Shown one piece after another: positions 1 through 12,234 of a stretch of DNA of 64,000 nt. The first letter of the stretch is position 1; every line of letters begins with the position of its first letter. The stretch covers positions 124,001-188,000 of the forward strand of contig NZ_SJKA01000006.1 in assembly GCF_004331435.1 (NCBI RefSeq). The letters are read 5' to 3'. Origin of the DNA: Kribbella sindirgiensis. GTDB taxonomy: Bacteria; Actinomycetota; Actinomycetes; Propionibacteriales; Kribbellaceae. The notes under the pieces were generated by a model that worked only from the letters and a program-made list of their open reading frames with translations, had not been told where the DNA came from and searched no databases. The position numbers and the translations under genes were made by a program.

Positions 1-223
1 CGGCCCGCAGTTCGGCGGCGACGGCGTATCCGTCGGTGTCGGGCAGCATCACGTCCAGTACGACGATGTCCGGCCGGTATTCGTCCGCGGCACGCAAGGC
101 CTTGGCGCCGGTGTCGACGCCGTACACCTCGAAACCGCTCATCCGCAGGGCCGCGGTGAGCAGTTCGAGGATGTTCGGTTCGTCGTCCACGACGAGAACC
201 CGTGCGTTGCCCGACTCGTCCAC
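1..223 (-). CDS. Response regulator, receiver domain (partial, 3' end outside window)
   Basis: Only the first 74 or so codons are inside the window. They encode the start of a CheY-like receiver domain: VLVVDDEPNILELL at residues 9-22 carries the acidic pair (D13, D14), and DIVVLDVMLPDTDGY carries the expected phospho-acceptor D57. The GTG at 223 was chosen because GGAAAGG lies just upstream. The VMLPDTDGY wording is typical of OmpR/PhoP-type regulators, but the output domain is off the window, so the subclass is inferred. It lies downstream of, and in the same direction as, the two glycosyltransferase genes. Three 11-bp-spaced repeats sit in its promoter region, which suggests autoregulation. 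Confidence 0.9.
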   Translation of the reverse strand, partial: MDESGNARVLVVDDEPNILELLTAALRMSGFEVYGVDTGAKALRAADEYRPDIVVLDVMLPDTDGYAVAAELRA

Positions 224-244
224 CGTCCGAGCCTTTCCGATGTT

Positions 245-273
245 CCTGGGAGAACCCTGGGAGGAACCTGGGA
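245..273. promoter_or_regulatory. Three 11-bp-spaced direct repeats, probable response-regulator box
   Basis: CCTGGGA occurs at 245-251, 256-262 and 267-273, an exact period of 11 bp. On the minus strand these read TCCCAGG. They lie 22-50 bp upstream of the response-regulator start at 223. Direct repeats on one helical face at 10-11 bp are the usual form of OmpR-family binding sites. A similar TTCCCA-type pair occurs at 3753-3772. Function is inferred. Confidence 0.6.
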
Positions 274-290
274 ATTGTGCGGGAAGGGGG

Positions 291-2450
291 TCAGCGGCAG
301 TCGTACAGCTGTTCGGTGATCTGTGCCGACAGCCCGGAGCGCGCCGAGTCGACCAGCTTGCAGTTCTGCTTCACCCATTCGCCGCGCTGGTTGCCGGTCC
401 CGTTCATCCGGTTCATCGCCCCGGACAGACCGCTGGGCAGCTCGACGCCGGCCGGTGGCTGGAAGCCGCCCATCCCGGCGCCGAGCTGGACGAAGCCGAG
501 TTGACCCGCCTTCTTCCACTCCGCCAGTTGGCTCACCGACGGCGCGTCGTCCATCCCGCCGAAGCCACCCATGCCGACGATGGTCAGCTCGGAGTTGATG
601 ATGTACGACGCCGCGCCCATCGAGCCGCCTTCGACCGCGAGCGGGATCTTGAGACTGCCCGCGTTGGCCTGCACGTACTGCAGCAACTTGCTCTGGTCGT
701 CCGTCAGCGATCCGTCTCCGCCTGCACCCGGGCCACCCGCAGCATCCGGGCCACCCGCCCCGCCTGGCCGGAACTGCCCCGGCTGTCCCGATTGGCTGGG
801 TTGTCCGGGCTGGGTGGGTTGTCCGGGTTGGCCGCTGCCCGTTGGCGGCAGGGTGCCCAACCCTCCGGGAAGCTGCCCGCCGCCGGAGCCACGGCCGAAC
901 ATGCTCTCGCCCGGTCCGGCCATCGGGTTGGTGCCGCCGACCACGCCTTCCGAGTCCACTGCGCCGATCACCGACCAGGCGGCCGGCACAGTCAGCACCG
1001 CAGCCAGGCCCACTGCGAGGCCAGTTCTCCCGATCGCCTCGCGCCGCCGGAACAACAGCGCCGCGACGCCCGCCACGCCGATTCCGAGCGCGAGGTATCC
1101 CGCCCACCCGTGCCAGTCCAGATTGCGCGCGACCACAACGAATGCCCAGGCAACGGTGGTCGCTACCGCGAGGGGCAGCAGCAGCCACGACCTGCCAGAC
1201 GGCCGGCGGTACCAGCGCCACAGCTGCATGAGCCCGGCACCGGTCAGGGCGCCCACCGCTGGGGCCATCATCGTTGTGTAGTAGGGATGCATGATGCCCT
1301 CGGCGTAGCTCAGCGTCCCGCCGACGACGAGCAGCCAGCCGCTCCAGAGCACCCACCCGGCGGTCAGTTTCCGGTCGAGCGGTCGGCGGGCGCGCCAACG
1401 CCGTACGCCGGTGACGAGCATCGCGATCATCACCAGTCCGCACAACGGGAGCAGCCAGCTGATCTGACCGGCCAGTTGGTCGCCGAACATCCGCAGCGCA
1501 CCGGGCTGACCACCGAATCCGCCACCAGGTCCACCGCCGCCACCAGGTCCACCGCCACCAGGTTCACCACTGGGCACGGATCCACCGGGAAAGCCGCCCG
1601 AACCGCCGGGGTTGTTGCTGCCGCCGAAGATCCGCCCGAACCCGTTGTAGCCGAACACCAGATCCCACGCCGAGCCGTCGGTACTGCCGCCGACGTACGG
1701 CTTGGGATCTGGCCACAGCCCGGTCGCGGCGACCCACCAGAACGAACTCACGAGCAACGCACCGGCGGCGATCGAGAGATCGGCGACCTTCCGCTTCCAC
1801 GAGGCTCGGCTGCCGATCAGGTACGCGGCGGCGAAGGCCGGCAGTACCATCCACGCCTGCAGCATCTTGGTCAGGAAGCCGCATCCGACCAGGAACGCAG
1901 CCAACGCCAGCCAGGCCGCGGACCGCGGACCGTCGAACGCGCGGGTCATCGCGTACGCCGCGGCGACGACCAGCAGCACGAGCAGGGTGTCGGGGTTCGT
2001 GTCGCGGTTGATCATCACGGTGATCGGAGTCAGCGCGAGGACCAGGGCCGCGATCAGCGCCGCGTGCTCACCGGCCCAACGCCGGACGGTGCGATGCAGT
2101 ACGACGATCGCCGCCACGCCGGCGACCACCTGCGGGAACATCACCGCGAACTGGTTGTAGCCGAAGATCTTGACCGAGATCACCTGGACCCACAGCGCCA
2201 TCGGCGGTTTGTCCACGGTGACCACTCCGGCGGCGTCCAGGCTGCCGAAGAAGAAGGTCTCGAAACTCCGCGACATCGACTTGACGGCAGCCGCGTAGTA
2301 CGTGTTTCCCCACGAACTCCCGATACCCCACAGGTAGAGGGTGGCGGCGAGCAGACAGATGATGACCAGCGCCCACGGCTCCCACCGGCGCAAGTTCTGC
2401 TGCAAGCTCTGCGGCGCTTTCTGGGCGGCGGCCGGTGCGACGGTCGTCAT
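291..2450 (-). CDS. GT39/ArnT-like membrane glycosyltransferase
   Basis: A 719-residue polytopic membrane protein of the GT39 (PMT/ArnT) class, which transfers a sugar from a polyprenyl-phosphate donor on the outer face of the membrane. The first membrane segment is near residues 24-45. The first outer loop has an acidic/aromatic stretch and the typical VDKPPMALWVQ motif. A long hydrophobic middle follows, then a Gly/Pro-rich insert and a soluble C-terminal domain ending in ...EQLYDCR. The ATG at 2450 overlaps the stop of the upstream GT2-GtrA gene by four bases, so the two are translationally coupled. The GT2 partner would make the lipid-linked donor, but the acceptor (protein, wall glycan or lipid) cannot be read from sequence. 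The Gly-rich insert near residues 280-320 is low complexity and probably flexible. Confidence 0.88.
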   Translation of the reverse strand: MTTVAPAAAQKAPQSLQQNLRRWEPWALVIICLLAATLYLWGIGSSWGNTYYAAAVKSMSRSFETFFFGSLDAAGVVTVDKPPMALWVQVISVKIFGYNQFAVMFPQVVAGVAAIVVLHRTVRRWAGEHAALIAALVLALTPITVMINRDTNPDTLLVLLVVAAAYAMTRAFDGPRSAAWLALAAFLVGCGFLTKMLQAWMVLPAFAAAYLIGSRASWKRKVADLSIAAGALLVSSFWWVAATGLWPDPKPYVGGSTDGSAWDLVFGYNGFGRIFGGSNNPGGSGGFPGGSVPSGEPGGGGPGGGGGPGGGFGGQPGALRMFGDQLAGQISWLLPLCGLVMIAMLVTGVRRWRARRPLDRKLTAGWVLWSGWLLVVGGTLSYAEGIMHPYYTTMMAPAVGALTGAGLMQLWRWYRRPSGRSWLLLPLAVATTVAWAFVVVARNLDWHGWAGYLALGIGVAGVAALLFRRREAIGRTGLAVGLAAVLTVPAAWSVIGAVDSEGVVGGTNPMAGPGESMFGRGSGGGQLPGGLGTLPPTGSGQPGQPTQPGQPSQSGQPGQFRPGGAGGPDAAGGPGAGGDGSLTDDQSKLLQYVQANAGSLKIPLAVEGGSMGAASYIINSELTIVGMGGFGGMDDAPSVSQLAEWKKAGQLGFVQLGAGMGGFQPPAGVELPSGLSGAMNRMNGTGNQRGEWVKQNCKLVDSARSGLSAQITEQLYDCR

Positions 2451-3700
2451 GACACCTCTTCGGCGGCGGTCGGAGTGGAGCGGAAGACCCAGGAGCGCAG
2501 CAGCACGAACCGTACGACGGTTCCGGCCGCCGACGATGCCACGAGCACCGTCACCTCGAGCCAACGCGACGGATCGGGGTGCGAGTGGTGAAGAACAAGG
2601 AGGGCGCCCGACGTGATCACGTAGTACAGAGCGAACACGAGCAGGCCCTGGAGATGCAGCCGGCCGGATGCTCCCGTCTTGTGCAGGCAGGTGAACCGGC
2701 GGTTGGCCTCGGTGTTCCACAGCGTGGTCACCGTCAGCGCGGCCAGGTTGGCGATCAAGGGCGGCCACCACGTCCGGAGTACGGCGTACAGCAGGACCGT
2801 GATCACGGTCGACAAGGCTCCGATGACACCGAACGACACCAGTTGCCAGAGCAGTCCGCCCTTGGGGTCGGCCAGCACCGCGTCCGGGTGGGACGGCTGC
2901 GGATCGGAACGCCGCGGCAGGCCCGGGACACGCGCCACCCCCTTGACCTTGGCGCGGGCGACGCGAATCAGGCCGGCGATGTCGTCGAGGGCGGTTCGCA
3001 GGACATCGACCCGGGTGTCGACGTCCTCCACCCAGTCCACCGGGACCTCGTGGACCCGCAGGCCGTTGTACTCGGCCAGCAGGAGCAGTTCGGTGTCGAA
3101 GAACCAGGAGTCGTCCTGGATGTGGGGCAGCAGCGGCCGGATCACGTCGGCACGGGCGGCTTTGAAGCCGCATTGCGCGTCGGAGAACCGCGCGCCGTGC
3201 GTCCAGCGGATCAAGGCGTTGTAGCACCGCGAGACCAGCTCCCGCTTGGTGCCGCGGACCGTCCTCGCACCTGGTGCGAGCCGTGAGCCGATGGCGAGGT
3301 CGGAGTGTCCGTTGACGAGCGGAGCGACGAGGGGCAGCAACGCGTCCAGTCCGGTCGACAGATCGACGTCCATGTACACGACGACGTCGGCATCGCTGTA
3401 GCCCCACGCCGTACGGAGAGCGAGTCCTCGGCCCTTCCGGTCAAGGTGCAGCACGCGCACGTTGTCCATCGAGTCGGCCAGGTCGGAGGCCACCCGCAAG
3501 GTGTCGTCCGTACTGGCGTTGTCGACCACCGTGACGCACCACTCGAAGGGGAAGTGCTCGGCCAGATGCCGGCACAACACCTCCAGACATCCCCGTAGCG
3601 ATCGTTCCTCGTTGTACACCGGGACCACCACGTCGACCACGGCGGTCGACCGCGGTATGTCTCGCCCGTCACGGGTCACTGCCAGCGGAACCCCAGTCAT
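2447..3700 (-). CDS. GT2 polyprenyl-phosphate glycosyltransferase fused to GtrA domain
   Basis: A 417-residue protein. Residues about 15-250 form a GT2 domain like dolichyl-phosphate mannose synthase, with VVPVYNEERSL near the start and the metal-binding DVD in VVYMDVDLSTGLD. The C-terminal part, from about LLWQLVSFGVIGALST onward, is a four-helix GtrA membrane domain, commonly involved in flipping or anchoring lipid-linked sugars. The predicted role is making and possibly translocating the donor for the GT39 enzyme encoded immediately downstream (ATGA overlap). The ATG at 3700 was chosen over the in-frame GTG at 3706 because GAGAGG sits eight bases before the ATG. A pair of 11-bp direct repeats lies 53-72 bp upstream. 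GT2-GtrA fusions are known, so the architecture itself is not novel. Confidence 0.88.
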   Translation of the reverse strand: MTGVPLAVTRDGRDIPRSTAVVDVVVPVYNEERSLRGCLEVLCRHLAEHFPFEWCVTVVDNASTDDTLRVASDLADSMDNVRVLHLDRKGRGLALRTAWGYSDADVVVYMDVDLSTGLDALLPLVAPLVNGHSDLAIGSRLAPGARTVRGTKRELVSRCYNALIRWTHGARFSDAQCGFKAARADVIRPLLPHIQDDSWFFDTELLLLAEYNGLRVHEVPVDWVEDVDTRVDVLRTALDDIAGLIRVARAKVKGVARVPGLPRRSDPQPSHPDAVLADPKGGLLWQLVSFGVIGALSTVITVLLYAVLRTWWPPLIANLAALTVTTLWNTEANRRFTCLHKTGASGRLHLQGLLVFALYYVITSGALLVLHHSHPDPSRWLEVTVLVASSAAGTVVRFVLLRSWVFRSTPTAAEEVS

Positions 3701-3752
3701 CCGCACTCACCTCTCGGTCCGTATCGGCTCGGTGACCCATCAAGCCGGACGA

Positions 3753-3772
3753 GTGTGGGAAACGTGTGGGAA
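3753..3772. promoter_or_regulatory. Pair of 11-bp-spaced direct repeats upstream of GT2 gene
   Basis: GTGTGGGAA occurs at 3753-3761 and again at 3764-3772, reading TTCCCACAC twice on the minus strand. The spacing and the TTCCCA core match the repeats at 245-273 before the response regulator. This suggests that one OmpR-type regulator controls both the glycosyltransferase pair and itself. The link is inferred from sequence similarity only. Confidence 0.5.
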
Positions 3773-3800
3773 GAAGCTGGCAGTGACCTGAGAATCCGGG

Positions 3801-5279
3801 TCAGGTCTTTGCTACGAGGCCGACTGCGGCGATGGCCGGGGTTCCACGGGACGCGCGGATCTCCACCGTGACTTGGTCGACGGTCGTCGACGGGAAGGTG
3901 AGGATGCGCTGATAGCCGACGCAGCGGGTTTCGGCCAGGATCTCGTCCCGACCGTGACGGCGGCCGCGGATGATGACGTGTTCGAGCCGTTGACCGAGGG
4001 TGATCTCCTCTTTCAGGATGACGGCCTCGATCTGCTGCGGACTGTCGAGTGTCAGTGTGAGCTGGGGTTCGGGGTCGCTGTCGGACGGCTGCCACCAGCC
4101 GGTCCCGTTGGCGAGGCCGAGGTTCGGATCACCCGGTTCCTCGGCGCCCCAGCGTTTCGCCGATGCCAGGAAGGCATCGCCTGCGACCGCGACTTCGCCC
4201 GATGAGAACGAGATCGTCGCATCGAGGACACGGGAGCGGAGGTCGTTGATCCGCCGGCCCAACTCGCGCAAGGCCGCCAGGTCCGGGTCCGCGACGAGAC
4301 CGCGCCGGTCCGGTGGCACGTTGAGCAGGAAGGTGCTGTTGCCTCCGACGGATCCGAGATAGACGTCGAGGAGGTCGTCGATGCTGCGGAGCTTGTCGTC
4401 CTCCTTCTGGTGATAGAACCAGCCGGGACGGTTGGAGGTGTTGACCTCGGCGGGGTACCAGACGAGATCGTCCTCGTGCCCGGCGAGTGCTGCGCGGCTG
4501 CCGAGGTCGTCGTCCTGGCTGCGGACGCGACGGGAGAACTCTGGGTCGTCGGCCTGCTGGGAGTGCTGCGCGATTCCCTCCGCGTCCTGGAGAACGCGCG
4601 GCACGACACTCCATTCGTTCGGCCGGGTGTGGCCCGCTTCGTTGCCGCACCAGCGGACATCCGGTCCGCACACGCTGATCACAGCTCCGGGCTGTAACCT
4701 GCGGATGGTTGCGTGGTAACGGTCCCAGTCGTACACCTGGCGTTTGCCGTTGGGGCCTTCGCCGCAGGCTCCGTCGAACCAGACCGAGAAGACGGGCCCG
4801 TACCCGGTCAGCAGCTCTTCCAGTTGTGCGACGAAGAAGTCGTCGTATGGCGTGCCGCTGCCGTAGCTGGTCTCCGTCCGGTCCCACGGGGAGAGGTAGA
4901 TCCCGAAGGCCAGGCCGTGCCTGGCAGCGGCTGCTGAGACCTCGGCGACGACGTCGCCCTGGCCGTGTCGCCAGGGGGAGGCGGCGACCGAGTGGCTGGT
5001 CACTTTGCTGGGCCAGAGGCAGAAGCCGTCGTGGTGTTTCGCGGTGAGGATGAGGCCCTTCATCCCGGCGCTCGACAGGGCAGTCATCCATTGGTCGGCG
5101 TCGAGCTCGTCGGGGTCGAACAGTTGTGGGTCTTCGTGTCCGAGACCCCATTCGCGATCGGTCATGGTGTTCATCCCGAAGTGGATGAACGCGTAGAACT
5201 CCAGGGATTGCCAGTGCAGTTGCCGATCGGCAGGGCGGATCGCTGTCAGCCGCTGGTCGATCGAGGTGGACGTAGTCAC
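3801..5279 (-). CDS. GH29 alpha-L-fucosidase
   Basis: A 492-residue glycoside hydrolase family 29 enzyme that removes terminal alpha-L-fucose from oligosaccharides. There is no signal peptide, so it should act in the cytoplasm on imported substrate. Family landmarks are FYAFIHFGMNT near residue 28, LTAKHHDGFCLWPS near residue 80 and VWFDGACG, where D169 fits the nucleophile of GH29. The C-terminal third looks like the beta-sandwich accessory domain common in the family. The start is GTG at 5279 with GAGGAAGG ahead. It is the last gene of a minus-strand operon behind beta-galactosidase and an oligosaccharide importer, 36 bp after lacZ. The substrate is therefore probably a fucosyl-galactosyl oligosaccharide. 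Confidence 0.9.
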   Translation of the reverse strand: MTTSTSIDQRLTAIRPADRQLHWQSLEFYAFIHFGMNTMTDREWGLGHEDPQLFDPDELDADQWMTALSSAGMKGLILTAKHHDGFCLWPSKVTSHSVAASPWRHGQGDVVAEVSAAAARHGLAFGIYLSPWDRTETSYGSGTPYDDFFVAQLEELLTGYGPVFSVWFDGACGEGPNGKRQVYDWDRYHATIRRLQPGAVISVCGPDVRWCGNEAGHTRPNEWSVVPRVLQDAEGIAQHSQQADDPEFSRRVRSQDDDLGSRAALAGHEDDLVWYPAEVNTSNRPGWFYHQKEDDKLRSIDDLLDVYLGSVGGNSTFLLNVPPDRRGLVADPDLAALRELGRRINDLRSRVLDATISFSSGEVAVAGDAFLASAKRWGAEEPGDPNLGLANGTGWWQPSDSDPEPQLTLTLDSPQQIEAVILKEEITLGQRLEHVIIRGRRHGRDEILAETRCVGYQRILTFPSTTVDQVTVEIRASRGTPAIAAVGLVAKT

Positions 5280-5315
5280 GTGGTCACCTTCCTCGCCGGT
5301 ACATCTGCCCGGCGG

Positions 5316-9348
<4,033 letters not shown>

Positions 9349-9352
9349 CTCG

Positions 9353-10294
9353 TCACCCCTTCAGGGAGCCGACCATGGCTCCCTTGACGAAGTGCTTCTG
9401 GACGAAGGGGTAGACCAGCAACGGCGGGATCATCCCGATCACGATCAGCGAGTACTTCAGCTGCTCCTGCAACTCCTTCAGGTGCATCAGCTTGCTCGTG
9501 TCGGCCATCTGGGAAGGGTCCACCTTGCTCTGGATGAGGATCTGCCGCAGGATCACCTGCAACGGGAACAGGTGCTCGTTGGTGAGGTAGATCAGCGCGT
9601 TGAAGAACGAGTTCCACTGCCCGACCGCGTAGAACAGCAGATTCACCGCGATGATCGGCTTGCTCAGCGGCAGCACGATCCGCCAGAAGAACCCGAAGTC
9701 GCTGCAGCCGTCGACCTTGCCGGCCTCCACCAGCTCCTCGGGGATCGTCACCATGAAGTAGGTCCGGGTGATGATCACGTTCCAGACCGCCAGCGCGGCC
9801 GGCAGGATCATCGCCCACCGCGTGTTCAGCAGCCCCAGCTGATCCACCACCAGGTACGTCGGGATCAGCCCGCCGCTGAACATCATCGTGAACACGAACG
9901 CCGCCATGATCAGCCCCTTGCCCGGCAGCCCCTTTCGCGACAACGGGTACGCCGCGAGCAACGTGAGGACCGTGGCGACCAGCGCACCGGCCACCGCATA
10001 GAACACCGAGTTGCCGAAACCGGTGACGATCGACTTGTAGTCGAAGATCGCCTTGTACGCATCCAGCGTGAAGCCGACCGGCCACAGCCACACCTCACCC
10101 GCGGCCACTTTGCTGGTATTACTCACCGAAGCACTGGCGACGTAGACGATCGGATAGAGGATCGCCAGGCAGAACAGGCCGAGTGCGGTGTAGATGCAGG
10201 CCACTGCGATCTTGTCACTCCGGGTGTCCTGAATCGGCGCACCGGTTCCAAGCCGTCGGTCGTCGGGGGCCAGGTTCATCTCGGTGGTGCTCAT
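9353..10294 (-). CDS. CUT1 ABC transporter permease, YtcP/AraQ type
   Basis: A 313-residue six-helix permease. The EAA loop reads ELVEAGKVDGCSDFGFFWRIVLPLSKP, typical of carbohydrate permeases of the MalG/YtcP side. The ATG at 10294 overlaps the stop of the binding-protein gene by four bases (ATGA), so it belongs to the same operon. It should form a heterodimeric channel with the LplB-like permease downstream. Confidence 0.9.
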   Translation of the reverse strand: MSTTEMNLAPDDRRLGTGAPIQDTRSDKIAVACIYTALGLFCLAILYPIVYVASASVSNTSKVAAGEVWLWPVGFTLDAYKAIFDYKSIVTGFGNSVFYAVAGALVATVLTLLAAYPLSRKGLPGKGLIMAAFVFTMMFSGGLIPTYLVVDQLGLLNTRWAMILPAALAVWNVIITRTYFMVTIPEELVEAGKVDGCSDFGFFWRIVLPLSKPIIAVNLLFYAVGQWNSFFNALIYLTNEHLFPLQVILRQILIQSKVDPSQMADTSKLMHLKELQEQLKYSLIVIGMIPPLLVYPFVQKHFVKGAMVGSLKG

Positions 10295-12060
10295 CCGTGA
10301 TAGGCCTCGTAGCCGGCCTGCTGGACCTCGAGGTAGGACTTCAGGCCGATCTTCGTAACTCGGTCCTTGTAATCGTTCCAGGCGGTGTCGTCGTTCGGAT
10401 CGAGCCGGCCGGTGACGAACTTCGCGAACGACAGGTTGACCTCGCTGTTGAGGTTGGTCGACAGCTCGGCTTCCTGCGCGGCCTGGTCCTGATCGAGTGC
10501 GACCGGCGGGAACTGCATCTCCTGCGGCTGCTTGTACGGCTCGTAGTACTTCTGCGTGTCGTCGAGCAGGCCCTTCTCCAAGGCATTGCCCTTCGAGTTG
10601 TACCGTTCCCCGCTCCGGTAGCCTCGCGACCGGTACAGCACGCCGTACTGATCCCAGAACTGTCCGGTCGTGTTGGCCCAGTCGTAGTTCTGCCGGTAGA
10701 TCGCCTGCTTGCCCTCCAGCCCCAGGTCGCCCGCCTTGGCCCACTGCCAGGTGTTCGGTCCCTGCGGTCCGAAGCTTGAGCGCAGGATGGCCTGGAGTTC
10801 CATCTGACAGTCCGCCCACTGCACCAGCAGTTCAGGCCGCTGGCACTTCTTGGTGATCACCAGCGTGCCGACCCCGAGAGCACCGAAGTAGTCCCAGGTC
10901 GCCTGGCGTACGCCGTTCGGCCCTTCGAGCGGCGGCACAGCGGTGTACTGCCGGTAGCGCGCGTTCGGATCGGTGCTCGCAACATCGAGAAACTCGCCCA
11001 GCGAGTAGACCCGGGCGCCACCGACGATCGCCTGGCCCGGGGTAGTTCCGTACTTGCGCATTTGATCCGAGTCGGCGGTGAACGCGTCCTTGTTGATCAG
11101 GCCGTCGGCGTACAGGCCGTGGATGAACTTCAGGCCCTCGCGCCACTCGTCCTTGTTGAACGTGACATCGACCTTGCCGTCCTTGACGAACAGCCACGGT
11201 TCGCCGGGGTTGTAGAGGAACGAGTTCATGAAGTACGTGTCGAGCGGCGAGTCCTTGTAGCCGGCGAACGGGATCGTCCGGCCGTTGCCGCCGAGGTCGG
11301 CCTTCTTGAACGCCGTCAGCAGTTCACGGAACTCGTCGGTGGTCTTCGGGGTCGCGAGTCCGACCTTTTCGACCCACTGGGTGTTGAGGTAGGCCCGGCC
11401 GCGACCGGCCCGGCAGTGGTAGCAGTCGTTGTAGGAGGGGAACGAGTAGATCTTCTTGTCCGGCGCTTGCATCAGCTTGCGGCTGTCCGGGTAGTCCTTC
11501 ATCGCCTGCTGGAGGTTGACTGCGTACCCGTCGATGTGGGCGCTCAGGTCCGGGAACAGCCCCTGCTGGCCGAACAGGTACAGCTGTGAACGGGACCAGG
11601 GCACCGCGAGGAACGCATCAGGGATGTCGCCGGCCGCGATCATCGCGTTGACCTTGGTCATCATGTCGTCGCCGCTGGCGACCTGGCGGAAGTCGATATG
11701 GATGCCGGTGCGTTGCTCCAGCCACTTGGTGAAGGCGTTCGTGGACCAGTCGCCGACCTTGAGGTCCTGCGGTACCACGATCGAGAACTTGACCTTCTCG
11801 GTGGTGATCGGCTTCAGATCGCGCGCGATCGGGCCGACGTAGTCCGGCGGGTACAGCACGCCGGCCGTCTTCGGGCCGGGTGTCACCTTCGGGGCGACGC
11901 CGGAGCCGCTTGCGTCACCACTGCCCGAGCCACCGGAACCGCTGCAGCCGCTCAGGACGCCCCCGCCGGCCAGCATCGCGGCGAGCCCTGCTGCTCCGTT
12001 GATGAACTCCCGGCGGCCTATTCCGTGTGCCGAGCTCGATGCTCTCTCTCGTCCAGACAT
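10291..12060 (-). CDS. Oligosaccharide-binding lipoprotein of ABC importer (LplA type)
   Basis: A 589-residue extracellular solute-binding protein. The N-terminus has a twin-arginine stretch (GIGRREFINGAAG), a hydrophobic segment and a lipobox (GVLSGC), so it is probably Tat-exported and lipid-anchored. A Gly/Ser linker follows. The length and the sequence around PDAFLAVPWSRSQLYLFGQQGLFPDL fit the long LplA-type binding proteins that accompany LplB/YtcP permeases and bind larger oligosaccharides. It is the first gene of the minus-strand glycan operon (12060 to 3801). The ATG at 12060 has AGAGG upstream, and the palindrome at 12087-12098 lies 27-38 bp before the start, a good position for repression. 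Confidence 0.9.
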   Translation of the reverse strand: MSGRERASSSAHGIGRREFINGAAGLAAMLAGGGVLSGCSGSGGSGSGDASGSGVAPKVTPGPKTAGVLYPPDYVGPIARDLKPITTEKVKFSIVVPQDLKVGDWSTNAFTKWLEQRTGIHIDFRQVASGDDMMTKVNAMIAAGDIPDAFLAVPWSRSQLYLFGQQGLFPDLSAHIDGYAVNLQQAMKDYPDSRKLMQAPDKKIYSFPSYNDCYHCRAGRGRAYLNTQWVEKVGLATPKTTDEFRELLTAFKKADLGGNGRTIPFAGYKDSPLDTYFMNSFLYNPGEPWLFVKDGKVDVTFNKDEWREGLKFIHGLYADGLINKDAFTADSDQMRKYGTTPGQAIVGGARVYSLGEFLDVASTDPNARYRQYTAVPPLEGPNGVRQATWDYFGALGVGTLVITKKCQRPELLVQWADCQMELQAILRSSFGPQGPNTWQWAKAGDLGLEGKQAIYRQNYDWANTTGQFWDQYGVLYRSRGYRSGERYNSKGNALEKGLLDDTQKYYEPYKQPQEMQFPPVALDQDQAAQEAELSTNLNSEVNLSFAKFVTGRLDPNDDTAWNDYKDRVTKIGLKSYLEVQQAGYEAYHG

Positions 12061-12086
12061 AGGACCTCTTTCGTTCGAATCGTGAG

Positions 12087-12098
12087 TTAAGCGCTTAG
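12087..12098. promoter_or_regulatory. LacI-type operator palindrome in divergent glycan promoter
   Basis: TTAAGCGCTTAG contains a perfect 10-bp palindrome (12088-12097) with the central CG typical of LacI/GalR-family operators. It lies between the binding-protein gene (start 12060, minus) and the GH127 gene (start 12235, plus). A weaker AGCGCT core is at 12149-12154. No LacI gene lies next to this locus, so the regulator would be encoded elsewhere. Confidence 0.55.
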
Positions 12099-12234
12099 CC
12101 GCTCGCGGTGGGAGGGCGGTGTATTAATCCCATGATTTTGGGGATCGTAGCGCTCGACGCGGAGGAAGGTCCATACTGAACGGCGTCGAAGATAACCAAA
12201 GATCCCATCTATCGTCGTGACGAGGAGTCGGACA

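Noticed and set aside
1480..1620. The Gly-rich GC repeats in the GT39 gene as a CRISPR or satellite
   Set aside because: The units are codon-level glycine/proline repeats within an open frame, without spacers.
36..2591. An 851-codon plus-strand frame opposite the GT39 gene
   Set aside because: It is Arg/Pro/His-rich, has no recognisable domain and mirrors the GC-rich third positions of the real minus-strand genes.
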